Shown here one piece after another: positions 32,479 through 40,311 of a stretch of 64,000 bases of DNA (its first letter is position 1; every line of letters starts with the position of its first letter). Origin of the DNA: Prauserella muralis (GTDB lineage Bacteria; Actinomycetota; Actinomycetes; Mycobacteriales; Pseudonocardiaceae); NCBI RefSeq assembly GCF_003202285.1, contig NZ_MASW01000005.1, positions 1 to 64,000 of the forward strand, read 5' to 3'. The position numbers and the translations under genes were made by a program. The notes under the pieces were generated by a model, which saw only the letters and a program-made list of their open reading frames with translations, searched no databases and had not been told where the DNA came from.

Positions 32479-33477
32479 GGTTCGGGCCGGGGCAACGCCG
32501 CACGACGGCCGGCGTCGCTGGCCAGCCTGGATCTCAACCTCCTGGTGTTTCTGCGGGAACTGCTGCGCGAGCGCAACGTCACCAGGGCCGCCGAGCGCGT
32601 CGGCGTCAGCCAGCCGACCGCGAGTGCGGCGCTGGCCCGCCTGCGCAGGCACTTCGGCGACGAGCTGCTGGTGCGTTCGCGCGGCTCGTTCGTGCTGTCC
32701 CCGCTGGCGGCGCAACTGGCGCCCCAGGTGGAGCCCGTCTGCGCGAGCCTGGAGCGGTTGTTCTCCACCAGCGCGGAGTTCCGCCCCGCCGAGTCGGATC
32801 GCGAGTTCACCCTGTTGATGGCGGACTACGTGCTCGTCACGCTGGGCGAGCAGCTGTCGCGGGAGATGTTCAAGACCGCACCCGGCATCCGGCTGCACGC
32901 GAAGGTGCTGCAGAAGCTGCCCGCCGACATTCCGGAGGCACTGCGGCTCATCGACGGCATCGTCTCCGTCGGCAAGGCCGAGCTGCACGCACCCGGGATC
33001 CATTCGGTGGAACTGTTCCGCGACCGGTGGGTGTGCATCGTCGATCGCGACAACCCGGTCAGCGAGCGACTCGAACTGGCCGACCTGGAACGGATGCCGT
33101 GGGTCGTGCCGCATCACCCGGACGGCGGCTACCCGCCGAGCTCGCCGCTCGGGCCATTGATGGCGCGGCTGGCCACGCATCCGCGGGTCGCCGTGCGCGT
33201 CGACAGCTACCGCGCCACTCCCTACTTCGTGGCGGGCACCGACCGGATCGCGATCATGCAGCACCGCCTCGCCCGCCAGTTCCGCGGCCGCGCGGACCTG
33301 CGCGTGCTCGAATGCCCCGGAGATCCGCCACCCATCGTGGAGAAGCTGTGGTGGCACGAGGAACGGGAAACCGACGAGGGGCACCGGTGGCTGCGCGGCG
33401 TGGTGGAGCGTGCCGCCCGCCCGCTCGATCACCGCAACGCCCTCGCCGCCAGGACACGCCACGCCGCCTCGGCGTGA
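32476..33477 (+). CDS. LysR family transcriptional regulator
   Basis: 333 residues. The HTH (about 15-75) has NLLVFLRELLRERNVTRAAE then RVGVSQPTASAALARLR, and the linker GDELLVRSRGSFVLSPLA. The effector domain begins near FTLLMADYVL. The region resembles NodD/LinR-type LysR proteins that respond to aromatic acids. It follows the amidohydrolase operon by 80 bases and precedes the reductase gene; likely targets are the flanking catabolic operons. Confidence 0.9.
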   Translation: MGSGRGNAARRPASLASLDLNLLVFLRELLRERNVTRAAERVGVSQPTASAALARLRRHFGDELLVRSRGSFVLSPLAAQLAPQVEPVCASLERLFSTSAEFRPAESDREFTLLMADYVLVTLGEQLSREMFKTAPGIRLHAKVLQKLPADIPEALRLIDGIVSVGKAELHAPGIHSVELFRDRWVCIVDRDNPVSERLELADLERMPWVVPHHPDGGYPPSSPLGPLMARLATHPRVAVRVDSYRATPYFVAGTDRIAIMQHRLARQFRGRADLRVLECPGDPPPIVEKLWWHEERETDEGHRWLRGVVERAARPLDHRNALAARTRHAASA

Positions 33478-33627
33478 ATTCGCCTGCGGCACAAGACATT
33501 TGACCGGTCTCCCGTCGCGACACCCTGCCGTCCGACTTCGGTCATTCGCTGCCTGCTCCGGTGTGCGACCGTCCATTAGCGTCGCCGATCGAGCCCGGAA
33601 AACCTTGCCCGGCAGGAGATGATCGAC

Positions 33628-34626
33628 GTGACCTGTTCCTCGACGGCGACCACCGTGACCCGCAGGACGCGGGAGGTGGCCTTCGACGGCGAGCTCCGGA
33701 TCGTGTCCCGGCGGGCCGAGGCCGACGGGGTCATCTCGCTGCGGCTGGCCACCGGAACCGGGGATCCGCTGCCGGAGTGGTCTCCGGGCGCGCACCTCGA
33801 TGTGCTGCTGCCCACAGGGTTCGTCCGCCAGTACTCGCTGTGCGGCCCGGTGGAGGATCGCTCGACGTGGCGGATCGGCGTGCTGCGGGAGAGCGACGGC
33901 AGGGGCGGCTCCGCCTGGCTGCACGACAACGCCACCGAGGGTGGTCTGCTGCGGGTACGCGGGCCACGCAACAACTTCCCGCTGCTGCCCGCCCGTCGCT
34001 ACGTGTTCATCGCGGGCGGCATCGGGATCACGCCGCTGCTGCCGATGATCGCCGAGGCGCAGCGCGCTGGCGCCGACTGGGTGCTGCACTACGGTGGCCG
34101 CACGAGCACGTCGATGGCGTTCCTGCCGGAGCTGCGCGGCCACGCCGGGCGCGTGCTCGTCCGTCCGGAGGACACCCAGGGCAGGCTCGACCTCGCCGCC
34201 GTGCTCGGCGAACCGCAACCGTCCACACTGGTCTACTGCTGCGGTCCCGGCGGGCTCATCGACGCGGTCCGGGACCGCTGCCGCGGCTGGCCCGCTGGCA
34301 GCCTGCACGTCGAGCGGTTCACCCCGGTCGAACCGCCCGAGGACGAGGTGGCGGACGGGCCCGCCACCGAGGTGGAGTGCACGCGTTCCGGGGTGACGCT
34401 GACCGTGCCGCCGGGGACCTCGATCCTCGAGGCCGCCGAGCGAGCCGGAATCAGCGTGCTGTCCTCGTGCTCGGAGGGCATCTGCGGCACGTGCGAGACC
34501 GAGGTCCTCGGCGGCGAGGTGGAGCACCGTGACTCCGTGCTCACCGACGAGGAGCGGGAGGAGGGGGAGACGATGATGATCTGCGTGTCCCGGGCCAGGG
34601 GCGGCCGGCTCGTCCTCGACCTCTGA
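33628..34626 (+). CDS. VanB/PDR-type oxygenase reductase (FMN-NAD-[2Fe-2S])
   Basis: 332 residues. Domains in order: FMN-binding barrel (RQYSLCGPVED near 65), NAD-binding domain (FIAGGIGITPLLPM near 125; YCCGPGGLIDAV near 205), and a C-terminal plant-type ferredoxin with SSCSEGICGTCETEVLGG and a distant ICVSRA Cys. It moves electrons from NADH to a Rieske partner or oxygenase. I prefer GTG 33628, with AGGAG at 33614-33618 spaced 9 bases; ATG 33619 directly abuts that site. No oxygenase large subunit is found in the window. Confidence 0.9.
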   Translation: MTCSSTATTVTRRTREVAFDGELRIVSRRAEADGVISLRLATGTGDPLPEWSPGAHLDVLLPTGFVRQYSLCGPVEDRSTWRIGVLRESDGRGGSAWLHDNATEGGLLRVRGPRNNFPLLPARRYVFIAGGIGITPLLPMIAEAQRAGADWVLHYGGRTSTSMAFLPELRGHAGRVLVRPEDTQGRLDLAAVLGEPQPSTLVYCCGPGGLIDAVRDRCRGWPAGSLHVERFTPVEPPEDEVADGPATEVECTRSGVTLTVPPGTSILEAAERAGISVLSSCSEGICGTCETEVLGGEVEHRDSVLTDEEREEGETMMICVSRARGGRLVLDL

Positions 34627-34667
34627 CGGCTGCCGCTCCAGGTGCCCGCGCGGGGGCGAGATGACCG

Positions 34668-34681
34668 TACGATCGGTCGTA
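34668..34681. promoter_or_regulatory. TetR-type operator dyad
   Basis: TACGA-TCGG-TCGTA is a perfect inverted repeat 35 bases before the TetR start at 34716, within a longer partly symmetric stretch (ACCGTACGATCGGT). Likely autoregulatory. Confidence 0.5.
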
Positions 34682-34715
34682 TTGTCCGGTGTGCGGTGTG
34701 GCAGGATGTGCGCCG

Positions 34716-35360
34716 ATGACTGAGCGGGCGCGCCCGGCGCAACCAGGACGTACCGGGGCCGCGGTGGTGGACCGGCGGCTGCAGCGCGGCGCGCGGTCCC
34801 GGCGGACCATCGTGCGGCACGCCGTGCACGTCGCCTCGGAAGAGGGCCTCGCCGGGCTGAGCCTCGGCAGGCTCGCCACCGACCTCAGGCTCAGCAAGAG
34901 CGGGGTGCAGTCGCTGTTCGGCACCAAGGAGCGGCTTCAGGTCGCGGCCGTCGAGTTCGCCCACGACGCGTTCGCCGATGCCGTCGTCCGCCCGGCGCTC
35001 ACCGCGCCGCGGGGTGCCGCGCGCCTGCGCACGCTGATCGAACGCTGGATCGCCTACGCCGAGGCGCCCCTGTTCACCGGAGGCTGTTTCTGGGCGGCCA
35101 ACCTCGCCGACTTCGACAGCAGGCCGGGCCCGGTCCGCGACGCGCTGTTCCGGCACCAGCAGGACTGGCGCGACCTGCTCGCCACCGAGTTGCGGCAGGC
35201 CGCCGAGCTCGGCGAGATCGGCGAACTCGACACCGATCTCGCCGCGTTCCAGATCGACGCCGTGCTCGTGGCCGCCAACACCGCACTCCGGCTCGGCGAG
35301 GCCGACGCCGCGGGCAAGGTCCGCCGCGTCGTGGAGAGCTTCCTGACACCCGCCCGCTGA
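34716..35360 (+). CDS. TetR family transcriptional regulator
   Basis: 214 residues. The HTH near 30-70 has TIVRHAVHVASEEGLAGLSL and GRLATDLRLSKSGVQSLFGT. The C-terminal domain (TetR_C type: TLIERWIAYAEAPLFTGGCF) has the CFWAANLADFDSRPGPVRD block often found in YcdC-like members. It lies between the reductase and the CaiB operon, and is a candidate repressor of the latter via the dyad at 35473-35501. Confidence 0.9.
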   Translation: MTERARPAQPGRTGAAVVDRRLQRGARSRRTIVRHAVHVASEEGLAGLSLGRLATDLRLSKSGVQSLFGTKERLQVAAVEFAHDAFADAVVRPALTAPRGAARLRTLIERWIAYAEAPLFTGGCFWAANLADFDSRPGPVRDALFRHQQDWRDLLATELRQAAELGEIGELDTDLAAFQIDAVLVAANTALRLGEADAAGKVRRVVESFLTPAR

Positions 35361-35448
35361 GCCGCGCGTCGACCCACCACGCACGGACCTTCGTCCGCGC
35401 AACGGCCGGCGTCCGGCCTGTCCTGCGTGCTGTCCGAACCGGGAGCGC

Positions 35449-35514
35449 TTGACGAACCGTGGTGGCACCGCCGACAATCGCGACTGTGCCGGACGATTGT
35501 CCGTCACGCGGACG
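35449..35514 (+). promoter_or_regulatory. Promoter with long-spaced dyad for the CaiB-Lig operon
   Basis: TTGACG (35449-35454), 18 bases, GACAAT (35473-35478). The -10 box is part of the perfect inverted repeat GACAATCG (35473-35480)/CGATTGTC (35494-35501). A second dyad GTCCG-TCACG-CGGAC (35499-35513) overlaps its right arm. Binding here would occlude the -10 region. Confidence 0.6.
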
Positions 35515-35531
35515 ACGGAAGGTGACGGCGG

Positions 35532-36722
35532 ATGCCGGACAGGACAGCGCCCGCGGGCTCCGGCGACCGGGGACCGCTCGCCGGGCTGCTGGTGGCCGAC
35601 TTCTCGCGCATCCTCGCCGGGCCCTACGCCACGATGCTGCTGGCCGACCTCGGGGCGGACGTCGTGAAGGTCGAGGGCCCCCAGGGAGACGACACCCGCA
35701 GCTGGACACCGCCCGCACGCGACGGGGTGTCGACCTACTACCTCGGGATCAACCGGGGCAAGCGCTCGATCGCCCTGGACCTGCGCGACGAGCACGACGG
35801 TGCGCTCGGCAGGGAACTGGCCCGCCGCGCCGACGTGGTGATCGAGAACTTCCGGCCGGGTGGCCTGGCGAAGTACGGGCTTGGCTTCGAGCAGGTGCGC
35901 GAGCGCAACCCTGGCGTCGTCTACGCCTCGATCACCGGGTTCGGCTCCGGCCCTGGCCGCGACGTGCCGGGCTACGACCTGATGGTGCAGGCGATCTCCG
36001 GGCTGATGAGCCTCACCGGTGACCCGGACGGCCCGCCGTACCGGGCGGGGATCTCGGTGTTCGACGTGATGGCGGGCAACCACGCCGCCATCGGCATCCT
36101 CGCCGCCCTGCGCCACCGGGACGCCACGGGCGAGGGGCAGCACGTCGAGGTCAACCTGCTGTCGTCGGCGCTGACCGGGCTGGTCAACCACAGCTCCGCC
36201 TACGTCGCCGGGGGAGAGGTGCCCTACCGGATGGGCAACGCGCACCCCAGCGTGTTCCCCTACGAGCCACTGCCCACCGCCGACAACGACCTGATCGTCG
36301 CGGCCGCCAACGACGGGCAGTTCCGCAAGCTGTGCACGGTGCTCGGCGTGCCGGAGCTGGCCGACGATCCCCGGTTCGCGCGCAACGCCGACCGCACCGC
36401 CAACCGGGCGCAGCTGCGGCCGCTGCTGGTGGAGCGGCTGGTCACCCGCGCCGCGAGCGAGTGGTTCGACCTGCTGGTCGAGGCCGGGGTGCCGTGCGGG
36501 CCGATCAACACCATCGACGGCGGGTTCGCGATGGCCGAGCGGTTCGGGCTCGACCCGATCGTCCGCGTCGGCGACGGCGAGCGGGCCGTGCCCACCACCC
36601 GGCACCCCATCACCTTCTCGGCCAGCTCCGTCACCTACCGGTTGCCACCACCCGAGCTGGACGAGCACGGAAAGCAGCTGCGCGCCTGGCTGGCCGCCGA
36701 CGGGGAGGACGGGCATGACTGA
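35532..36722 (+). CDS. CaiB/BaiF family CoA-transferase (class III)
   Basis: 396 residues. Class III CoA-transferase features: VADFSRILAGPYATMLLADL, GADVVKVEGP, NRGKRSIALDL, and the central PGYDLMVQAISGLMSLTGDP followed by the second-domain GEGQHVEVNLLSSA. It transfers CoA between carboxylic acids via an aspartyl intermediate. It leads an operon with the lyase-like and LigB/LigA genes; its stop overlaps the next ATG by eight bases. It probably activates a ring-cleavage-derived acid to its CoA thioester (inference). Confidence 0.92.
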   Translation: MPDRTAPAGSGDRGPLAGLLVADFSRILAGPYATMLLADLGADVVKVEGPQGDDTRSWTPPARDGVSTYYLGINRGKRSIALDLRDEHDGALGRELARRADVVIENFRPGGLAKYGLGFEQVRERNPGVVYASITGFGSGPGRDVPGYDLMVQAISGLMSLTGDPDGPPYRAGISVFDVMAGNHAAIGILAALRHRDATGEGQHVEVNLLSSALTGLVNHSSAYVAGGEVPYRMGNAHPSVFPYEPLPTADNDLIVAAANDGQFRKLCTVLGVPELADDPRFARNADRTANRAQLRPLLVERLVTRAASEWFDLLVEAGVPCGPINTIDGGFAMAERFGLDPIVRVGDGERAVPTTRHPITFSASSVTYRLPPPELDEHGKQLRAWLAADGEDGHD

Positions 36723-37533
36723 CGGGACCGACGGCTATCCCACGGCGCTCGGCGCCGCGGACCGCACGCGGATCACCCTGCTCGGCCAGGACCTCGCCGA
36801 GGACATCATGGGCTCGGTGGGCTTCGGGGAGCTGGCGTTCTGGCTGGCCGCCCAGCGCAGGCCGACGCCGGGGGAGACGCGCGTGTTCGAGGCGGTGCTG
36901 GCGGCACTGGCCGACCACGGCTTCACGCCCACGGCCATCGTCACCCGCCTGACGTATCTGTCGGCACCCGACTCGATCCAGGGCGCGCTGGCGGCCGGGC
37001 TGCTCGGCGGCGGCTCCCGGTTCCTCGGCGTCACCGAGGACACCGGAGCGTTCCTGCACGCCGTGCTGGCCGCACGGGACGACCCGCCCGCCGACGAGGC
37101 CGGGTGGGACGCGCTGGCGCTCGAGACCGTGCGTGCCCGCCGCGAGGCCGGGCAGTTCGTGCCCGGCCTGGGGCATCACCTGCACAAGGACGGCGACCCG
37201 CGCACGCCCCGCCTGATGCGCATCGCCACCGAGGAGGGCCTGTTCGGCCCGCACCTGTCGCTGTTCGCCGCGATCGGCCGGGTGCACCCGCGAGTGCTCG
37301 GCAGGACCCTGCCGCTCAACGGCGCCGGCGTGTGCGGCGCCGCGCTCGCCGACCTCGGGCTCCCGCTGGCGCTGCTGCGGGGCTTCGCGCTGCTCGCCCG
37401 CACCGCAGGGCTCATCGGCCAGCTCGCCGAGGAGATGCGCAGCCCCGTCGCGCGCGACATCTTCCTCGCCGTCGACTCGCACAACCGGCCCGTCCCGCCC
37501 CAGCCTGACACCAACGGAGGTTCTCATGGCTGA
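36715..37533 (+). CDS. Citryl-CoA-lyase/citrate-synthase-like protein
   Basis: 272 residues, much shorter than citrate synthase (about 370-430), as in citryl-CoA lyases. The CoA/substrate block is GLGHHLHKDGDPRTPRLMRI (about 155). Where citrate synthases place the catalytic Asp (NVDFYSG) this protein reads LNGAGVCGAALADLG, so the chemistry may differ. The N terminus has LGQDLAEDIMGSVGFGELAF. The family cleaves or forms citryl-type CoA esters. Directly following a CoA-transferase, it may split the thioester produced there into acetyl-CoA or pyruvate units. It overlaps the LigB start by eight bases. Confidence 0.8.
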   Translation: MTDGTDGYPTALGAADRTRITLLGQDLAEDIMGSVGFGELAFWLAAQRRPTPGETRVFEAVLAALADHGFTPTAIVTRLTYLSAPDSIQGALAAGLLGGGSRFLGVTEDTGAFLHAVLAARDDPPADEAGWDALALETVRARREAGQFVPGLGHHLHKDGDPRTPRLMRIATEEGLFGPHLSLFAAIGRVHPRVLGRTLPLNGAGVCGAALADLGLPLALLRGFALLARTAGLIGQLAEEMRSPVARDIFLAVDSHNRPVPPQPDTNGGSHG

Positions 37534-38389
37534 ACTGGTCGCGGTGATCGCATCCACCCACCACCCGTTCTACTACCGTGCCAGCCAGTCAACGGGCCAG
37601 GACCGGCCCGACTTCGCCGACGAATGGGTCCGCAAGATCACCGCGTTCCGCGAGACGCTCACGCGCGCCAGGCCCGACGTGCTGGTGATGGTCGGCTCCG
37701 ACCACTTCCACCAGCTGTGGCTGGACAACATGCCGCAGTTCCTGGTCGGCAAGGCCCCGTTCTACGACGCCAACTTCCACAACGAGGAACGCGAGTTCGG
37801 CCTGCCCAGGATGCTGCTGTCCGGGCAGGAGGACCTGTCGGCGTACCTGCTGCGCGAAGGGCTGGACGCCGGGTTCGATCTCGCCTTCTCCAACGAGCTG
37901 CGCATCGACCACTCGATCACCTGCCCGATCATCACCCTGCGCCCGCAGAACGACCTGCCGATCGTTCCCATCTACACCAACATCTTCGCGCCGCCACTTC
38001 CGCAGCCGAAACGGTTCGTCCAACTCGGACAGACCATCAGGGAGCTCGTCGAGTCGTGGCCCGAGGACAAGCGGGTCGCCGTGATCGGCACCGGGCACCT
38101 CTCGCTGGAACTGGGCGGTCCCCGCCAGTTCGGTGATCACGGACCCGACCCGGAGTTCGACCGCAAGGCGGTGGACTGGATCGCGCACGGCGACCTGGAG
38201 AAGTGCCTCGGCGAGGTGACGCTGGAAAGCCTGCACCTGCCGGGCAACGCCACCCACGGATTCATGGACTTCATGCTCATGATGGGTGTCGCCGGTGAGG
38301 GCCGGGCCGCCGACTACGTCGACACGCTCGACCTGTTCCACACCATGGAGGCCTACTTCACCTGGTATCCCGAGGGAGGCTCCCGGTGA
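37526..38389 (+). CDS. LigB-type extradiol ring-cleavage dioxygenase catalytic subunit
   Basis: 287 residues. Class III extradiol dioxygenase: STHHPFYYR near residue 10 (metal His pair), VMVGSDHFHQLWLDN near 55 (DHFH), ELRIDHSITCPI near 130 and VAVIGTGHLSLELGG near 195 (catalytic His). It cleaves protocatechuate- or gallate-like rings next to the hydroxyls with Fe(II) and O2. The following gene supplies the LigA-like subunit, with a GTGA overlap. Confidence 0.9.
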   Translation: MAELVAVIASTHHPFYYRASQSTGQDRPDFADEWVRKITAFRETLTRARPDVLVMVGSDHFHQLWLDNMPQFLVGKAPFYDANFHNEEREFGLPRMLLSGQEDLSAYLLREGLDAGFDLAFSNELRIDHSITCPIITLRPQNDLPIVPIYTNIFAPPLPQPKRFVQLGQTIRELVESWPEDKRVAVIGTGHLSLELGGPRQFGDHGPDPEFDRKAVDWIAHGDLEKCLGEVTLESLHLPGNATHGFMDFMLMMGVAGEGRAADYVDTLDLFHTMEAYFTWYPEGGSR

Positions 38390-38748
38390 GCAAGTACCTG
38401 ATGAACAAGTTCCTCTACACCATCGACCGCGACCCCGCGCTCGTCGCCCGGTACAAAGAGGACCCCCGTGGCACGGTCGCCTGGTGGGAGACCGAGCAGG
38501 CGGGCCGGATCCTCAACTGTGCCGAGGCCGAGGCCACCACGTGGCTGCGGTTCTCCGACGAGGAGCGCACCGCGCTCGCCGAACACGACTACCCGACGCT
38601 GTTCGATCTGGGCGCGCACCCGTTTCTGACCCTGACGCTGTTCATCGCCATGTTCGAACACGACTACGCCGAGCCGCTGGCGTTCCAGCGCGAGTACGCC
38701 CGCCGGCTCGCGGGCAGGACACTGCCCTATCCCGACATCGCCACCTGA
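38386..38748 (+). CDS. LigA-type dioxygenase small subunit
   Basis: 120 residues from GTG 38386. All-helical LigA superfamily: MNKFLYTIDRDPALVARYK near the N terminus, then LAEHDYPTLFDLGAHPFLTL with the small helices that cap the LigB active site. Together with the product of 37526 it forms an alpha2beta2-type protocatechuate 4,5-dioxygenase-like enzyme. The stop lies in a small tandem repeat. Confidence 0.86.
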   Translation: MSKYLMNKFLYTIDRDPALVARYKEDPRGTVAWWETEQAGRILNCAEAEATTWLRFSDEERTALAEHDYPTLFDLGAHPFLTLTLFIAMFEHDYAEPLAFQREYARRLAGRTLPYPDIAT

Positions 38749-38770
38749 GGCCACCTGAGGCCACCTGACG
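38741..38770. repeat. 10-bp tandem repeat, three copies
   Basis: CCACCTGAGG (38741-38750), CCACCTGAGG (38751-38760), CCACCTGACG (38761-38770). The first copy includes the LigA stop codon. Probably a slippage product, and each copy offers an in-phase or near-phase TGA. Confidence 0.7.
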
Positions 38771-38807
38771 CCGCGCCGAGAGTGGAGGCGTGGCCGGTCG
38801 TGGCTGC

Positions 38808-38822
38808 TCTCATCCAATGAGA
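38808..38822. promoter_or_regulatory. Dyad upstream of MHS transporter
   Basis: TCTCAT-CCA-ATGAGA is a perfect inverted repeat about 80 bases before the MFS start. TTGACC (38830-38835) and TTTGTT (38853-38858), spaced 17 bases, could be the promoter. Confidence 0.35.
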
Positions 38823-38900
38823 ACCCGCGTTGACCCTCTCGGGACGCCCTGGTTTGTTCACCCAGCCAGTTCGTCCGGTTTCACACGAGAGTGGGTCCCC

Positions 38901-40232
38901 ATGACGCACCTGCCCTTGGACCACGCGGGTCCCCGGAACACCCGCGAAGCGCGGAAGGTGGCCGTCGCCAGCTTCGTCGGCACGGCCATCGAGTGGTACG
39001 ACTTCTTCCTCTACGGCGCGGCGGCCGCGCTCGTCTTCGGCCCGCAGTTCTTCCCGTCCGGCGACCCGGTGCTCAGCCAGCTCGGTTCGTTCGCCACGTT
39101 CGCCGTGGGGTTTCTGACCCGGCCGCTGGGCGGGATGATCGCCGGGCATTTCGGCGACCGGATCGGGCGCAAGCGCATCCTCATCCTCTCGCTGCTGCTG
39201 ATGGGCTCGGCGACCGTGGTGGTCGGGTTGCTGCCCACCTACGCGCAGATCGGCGTCGCGGCGCCGGTGATCCTCGTCGTGCTGCGGTTGCTGCAGGGCC
39301 TTGCGGTCGGCGCGGAGTGGGGCGGGGCGGCGCTCATGGCCGTCGAGCACGCCCCGCCGAAGCGGCGCACGCTGTACGGCTCGTCGACGCAGCTCGGTGT
39401 CCCGGCGGGCGCGATCCTCGCCAACCTGATGATGCTCGTGCTGTCGGCCACGACCGGCCCCGCGTTCACCGCATGGGGCTGGCGCATCGGTTTCGTCGCG
39501 AGCATCGTGCTCGTCGTGTTCGGGCTGGTGGTCCGGCGGACACTGACCGAGAGCCCGCTGTTCGCGCAGGCCGCCGCGCGCCGGGCCACCGCGAGGGTGC
39601 CGCTGGTGCAGGTGCTGCGCCGCTACCCGGCCGGGGTGCTGGTCGCGATCTTCGCCACCGCCGCCTCGCCCGCCATCGGCTACACCGTGCTCACGTTCAT
39701 CCTGTCCTACGGCACCGAGCACGTCGGGTACTCACGCGACGCGCTGCTGGTGGTGATCATCGTCATCAGCGCCCTGCAGTTCGTGTCCACGCTCGTGCTG
39801 GCCGACGCCGCCGACCGCTGGGGCCGCCGCCGCACGATGGTCGTCGGCTCGCTGGTGCAGGTCGTGGCGGCGCTGGCGTTCTTCCCGCTGTTCGACACGG
39901 GTGTCGTGCTGCTCGCCGTGGTGGCGTGCGGGTTCGCCATGGTGGCCAACACGGCGCAGTACGCGCCGCTGCCCGCGGTGATGAGTGACCTGTTCCCGAC
40001 GAACCTGCGCTACAGCGGGTCGTCGCTGGGCTACCAGTTCGGCAGCATCGTGGGCGGCTCGCTGGCGCCGATCGTGGCGACGGCGCTCTATGCCGGGACG
40101 CGGAACTCGCTGCTGATCGGTGGGTACCTGGCCGGGATGACCGTGCTGGCCCTGGTGGCGATCCTGCTGGCCCACACCGCCGCGCTCACCCACCGGGTCA
40201 CCGACGCGGAGCGCCGGCTCGTGGCGAAGTGA
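38901..40232 (+). CDS. MHS-type MFS metabolite:proton symporter
   Basis: 443 residues from ATG 38901; in-frame starts further upstream are unlikely. Twelve helices. MHS signatures: FVGTAIEWYDFFLYGAAAAL near the N terminus, GHFGDRIGRKRILI loop 2-3, LQGLAVGAEWGGAALMAVEH, and a later DAADRWGRRRTMV. Members (ShiA, PcaT/KgtP-like) import carboxylic acids including aromatic and dicarboxylic acids, which fits the preceding LigAB operon. Confidence 0.9.
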   Translation: MTHLPLDHAGPRNTREARKVAVASFVGTAIEWYDFFLYGAAAALVFGPQFFPSGDPVLSQLGSFATFAVGFLTRPLGGMIAGHFGDRIGRKRILILSLLLMGSATVVVGLLPTYAQIGVAAPVILVVLRLLQGLAVGAEWGGAALMAVEHAPPKRRTLYGSSTQLGVPAGAILANLMMLVLSATTGPAFTAWGWRIGFVASIVLVVFGLVVRRTLTESPLFAQAAARRATARVPLVQVLRRYPAGVLVAIFATAASPAIGYTVLTFILSYGTEHVGYSRDALLVVIIVISALQFVSTLVLADAADRWGRRRTMVVGSLVQVVAALAFFPLFDTGVVLLAVVACGFAMVANTAQYAPLPAVMSDLFPTNLRYSGSSLGYQFGSIVGGSLAPIVATALYAGTRNSLLIGGYLAGMTVLALVAILLAHTAALTHRVTDAERRLVAK

Positions 40233-40237
40233 CCACG

Positions 40238-40276
40238 TTGGCTGTACCCCCGTGTGTGGTTATATATGGGGGTACA
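40238..40276 (+). promoter_or_regulatory. Promoter embraced by 34-bp inverted repeat
   Basis: TTGGCT (40238-40243), 17 bases, TATATA (40261-40266). TGTACCCCC (40243-40251) and GGGGGTACA (40268-40276) form a perfect 9-bp inverted repeat enclosing the spacer and -10 box. This is a very likely operator for the CcdA-like DNA-binding N terminus of the protein at 40312. Confidence 0.7.
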
Positions 40277-40311
40277 GTCGACGTGGTGCTGGGGGAAGGG
40301 GAACGGTCGCG

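Noticed and set aside
34233-36716. 827-codon minus-strand open frame
   Set aside because: Antisense shadow of the reductase, TetR and CaiB genes; no recognisable domain and no ribosome site.
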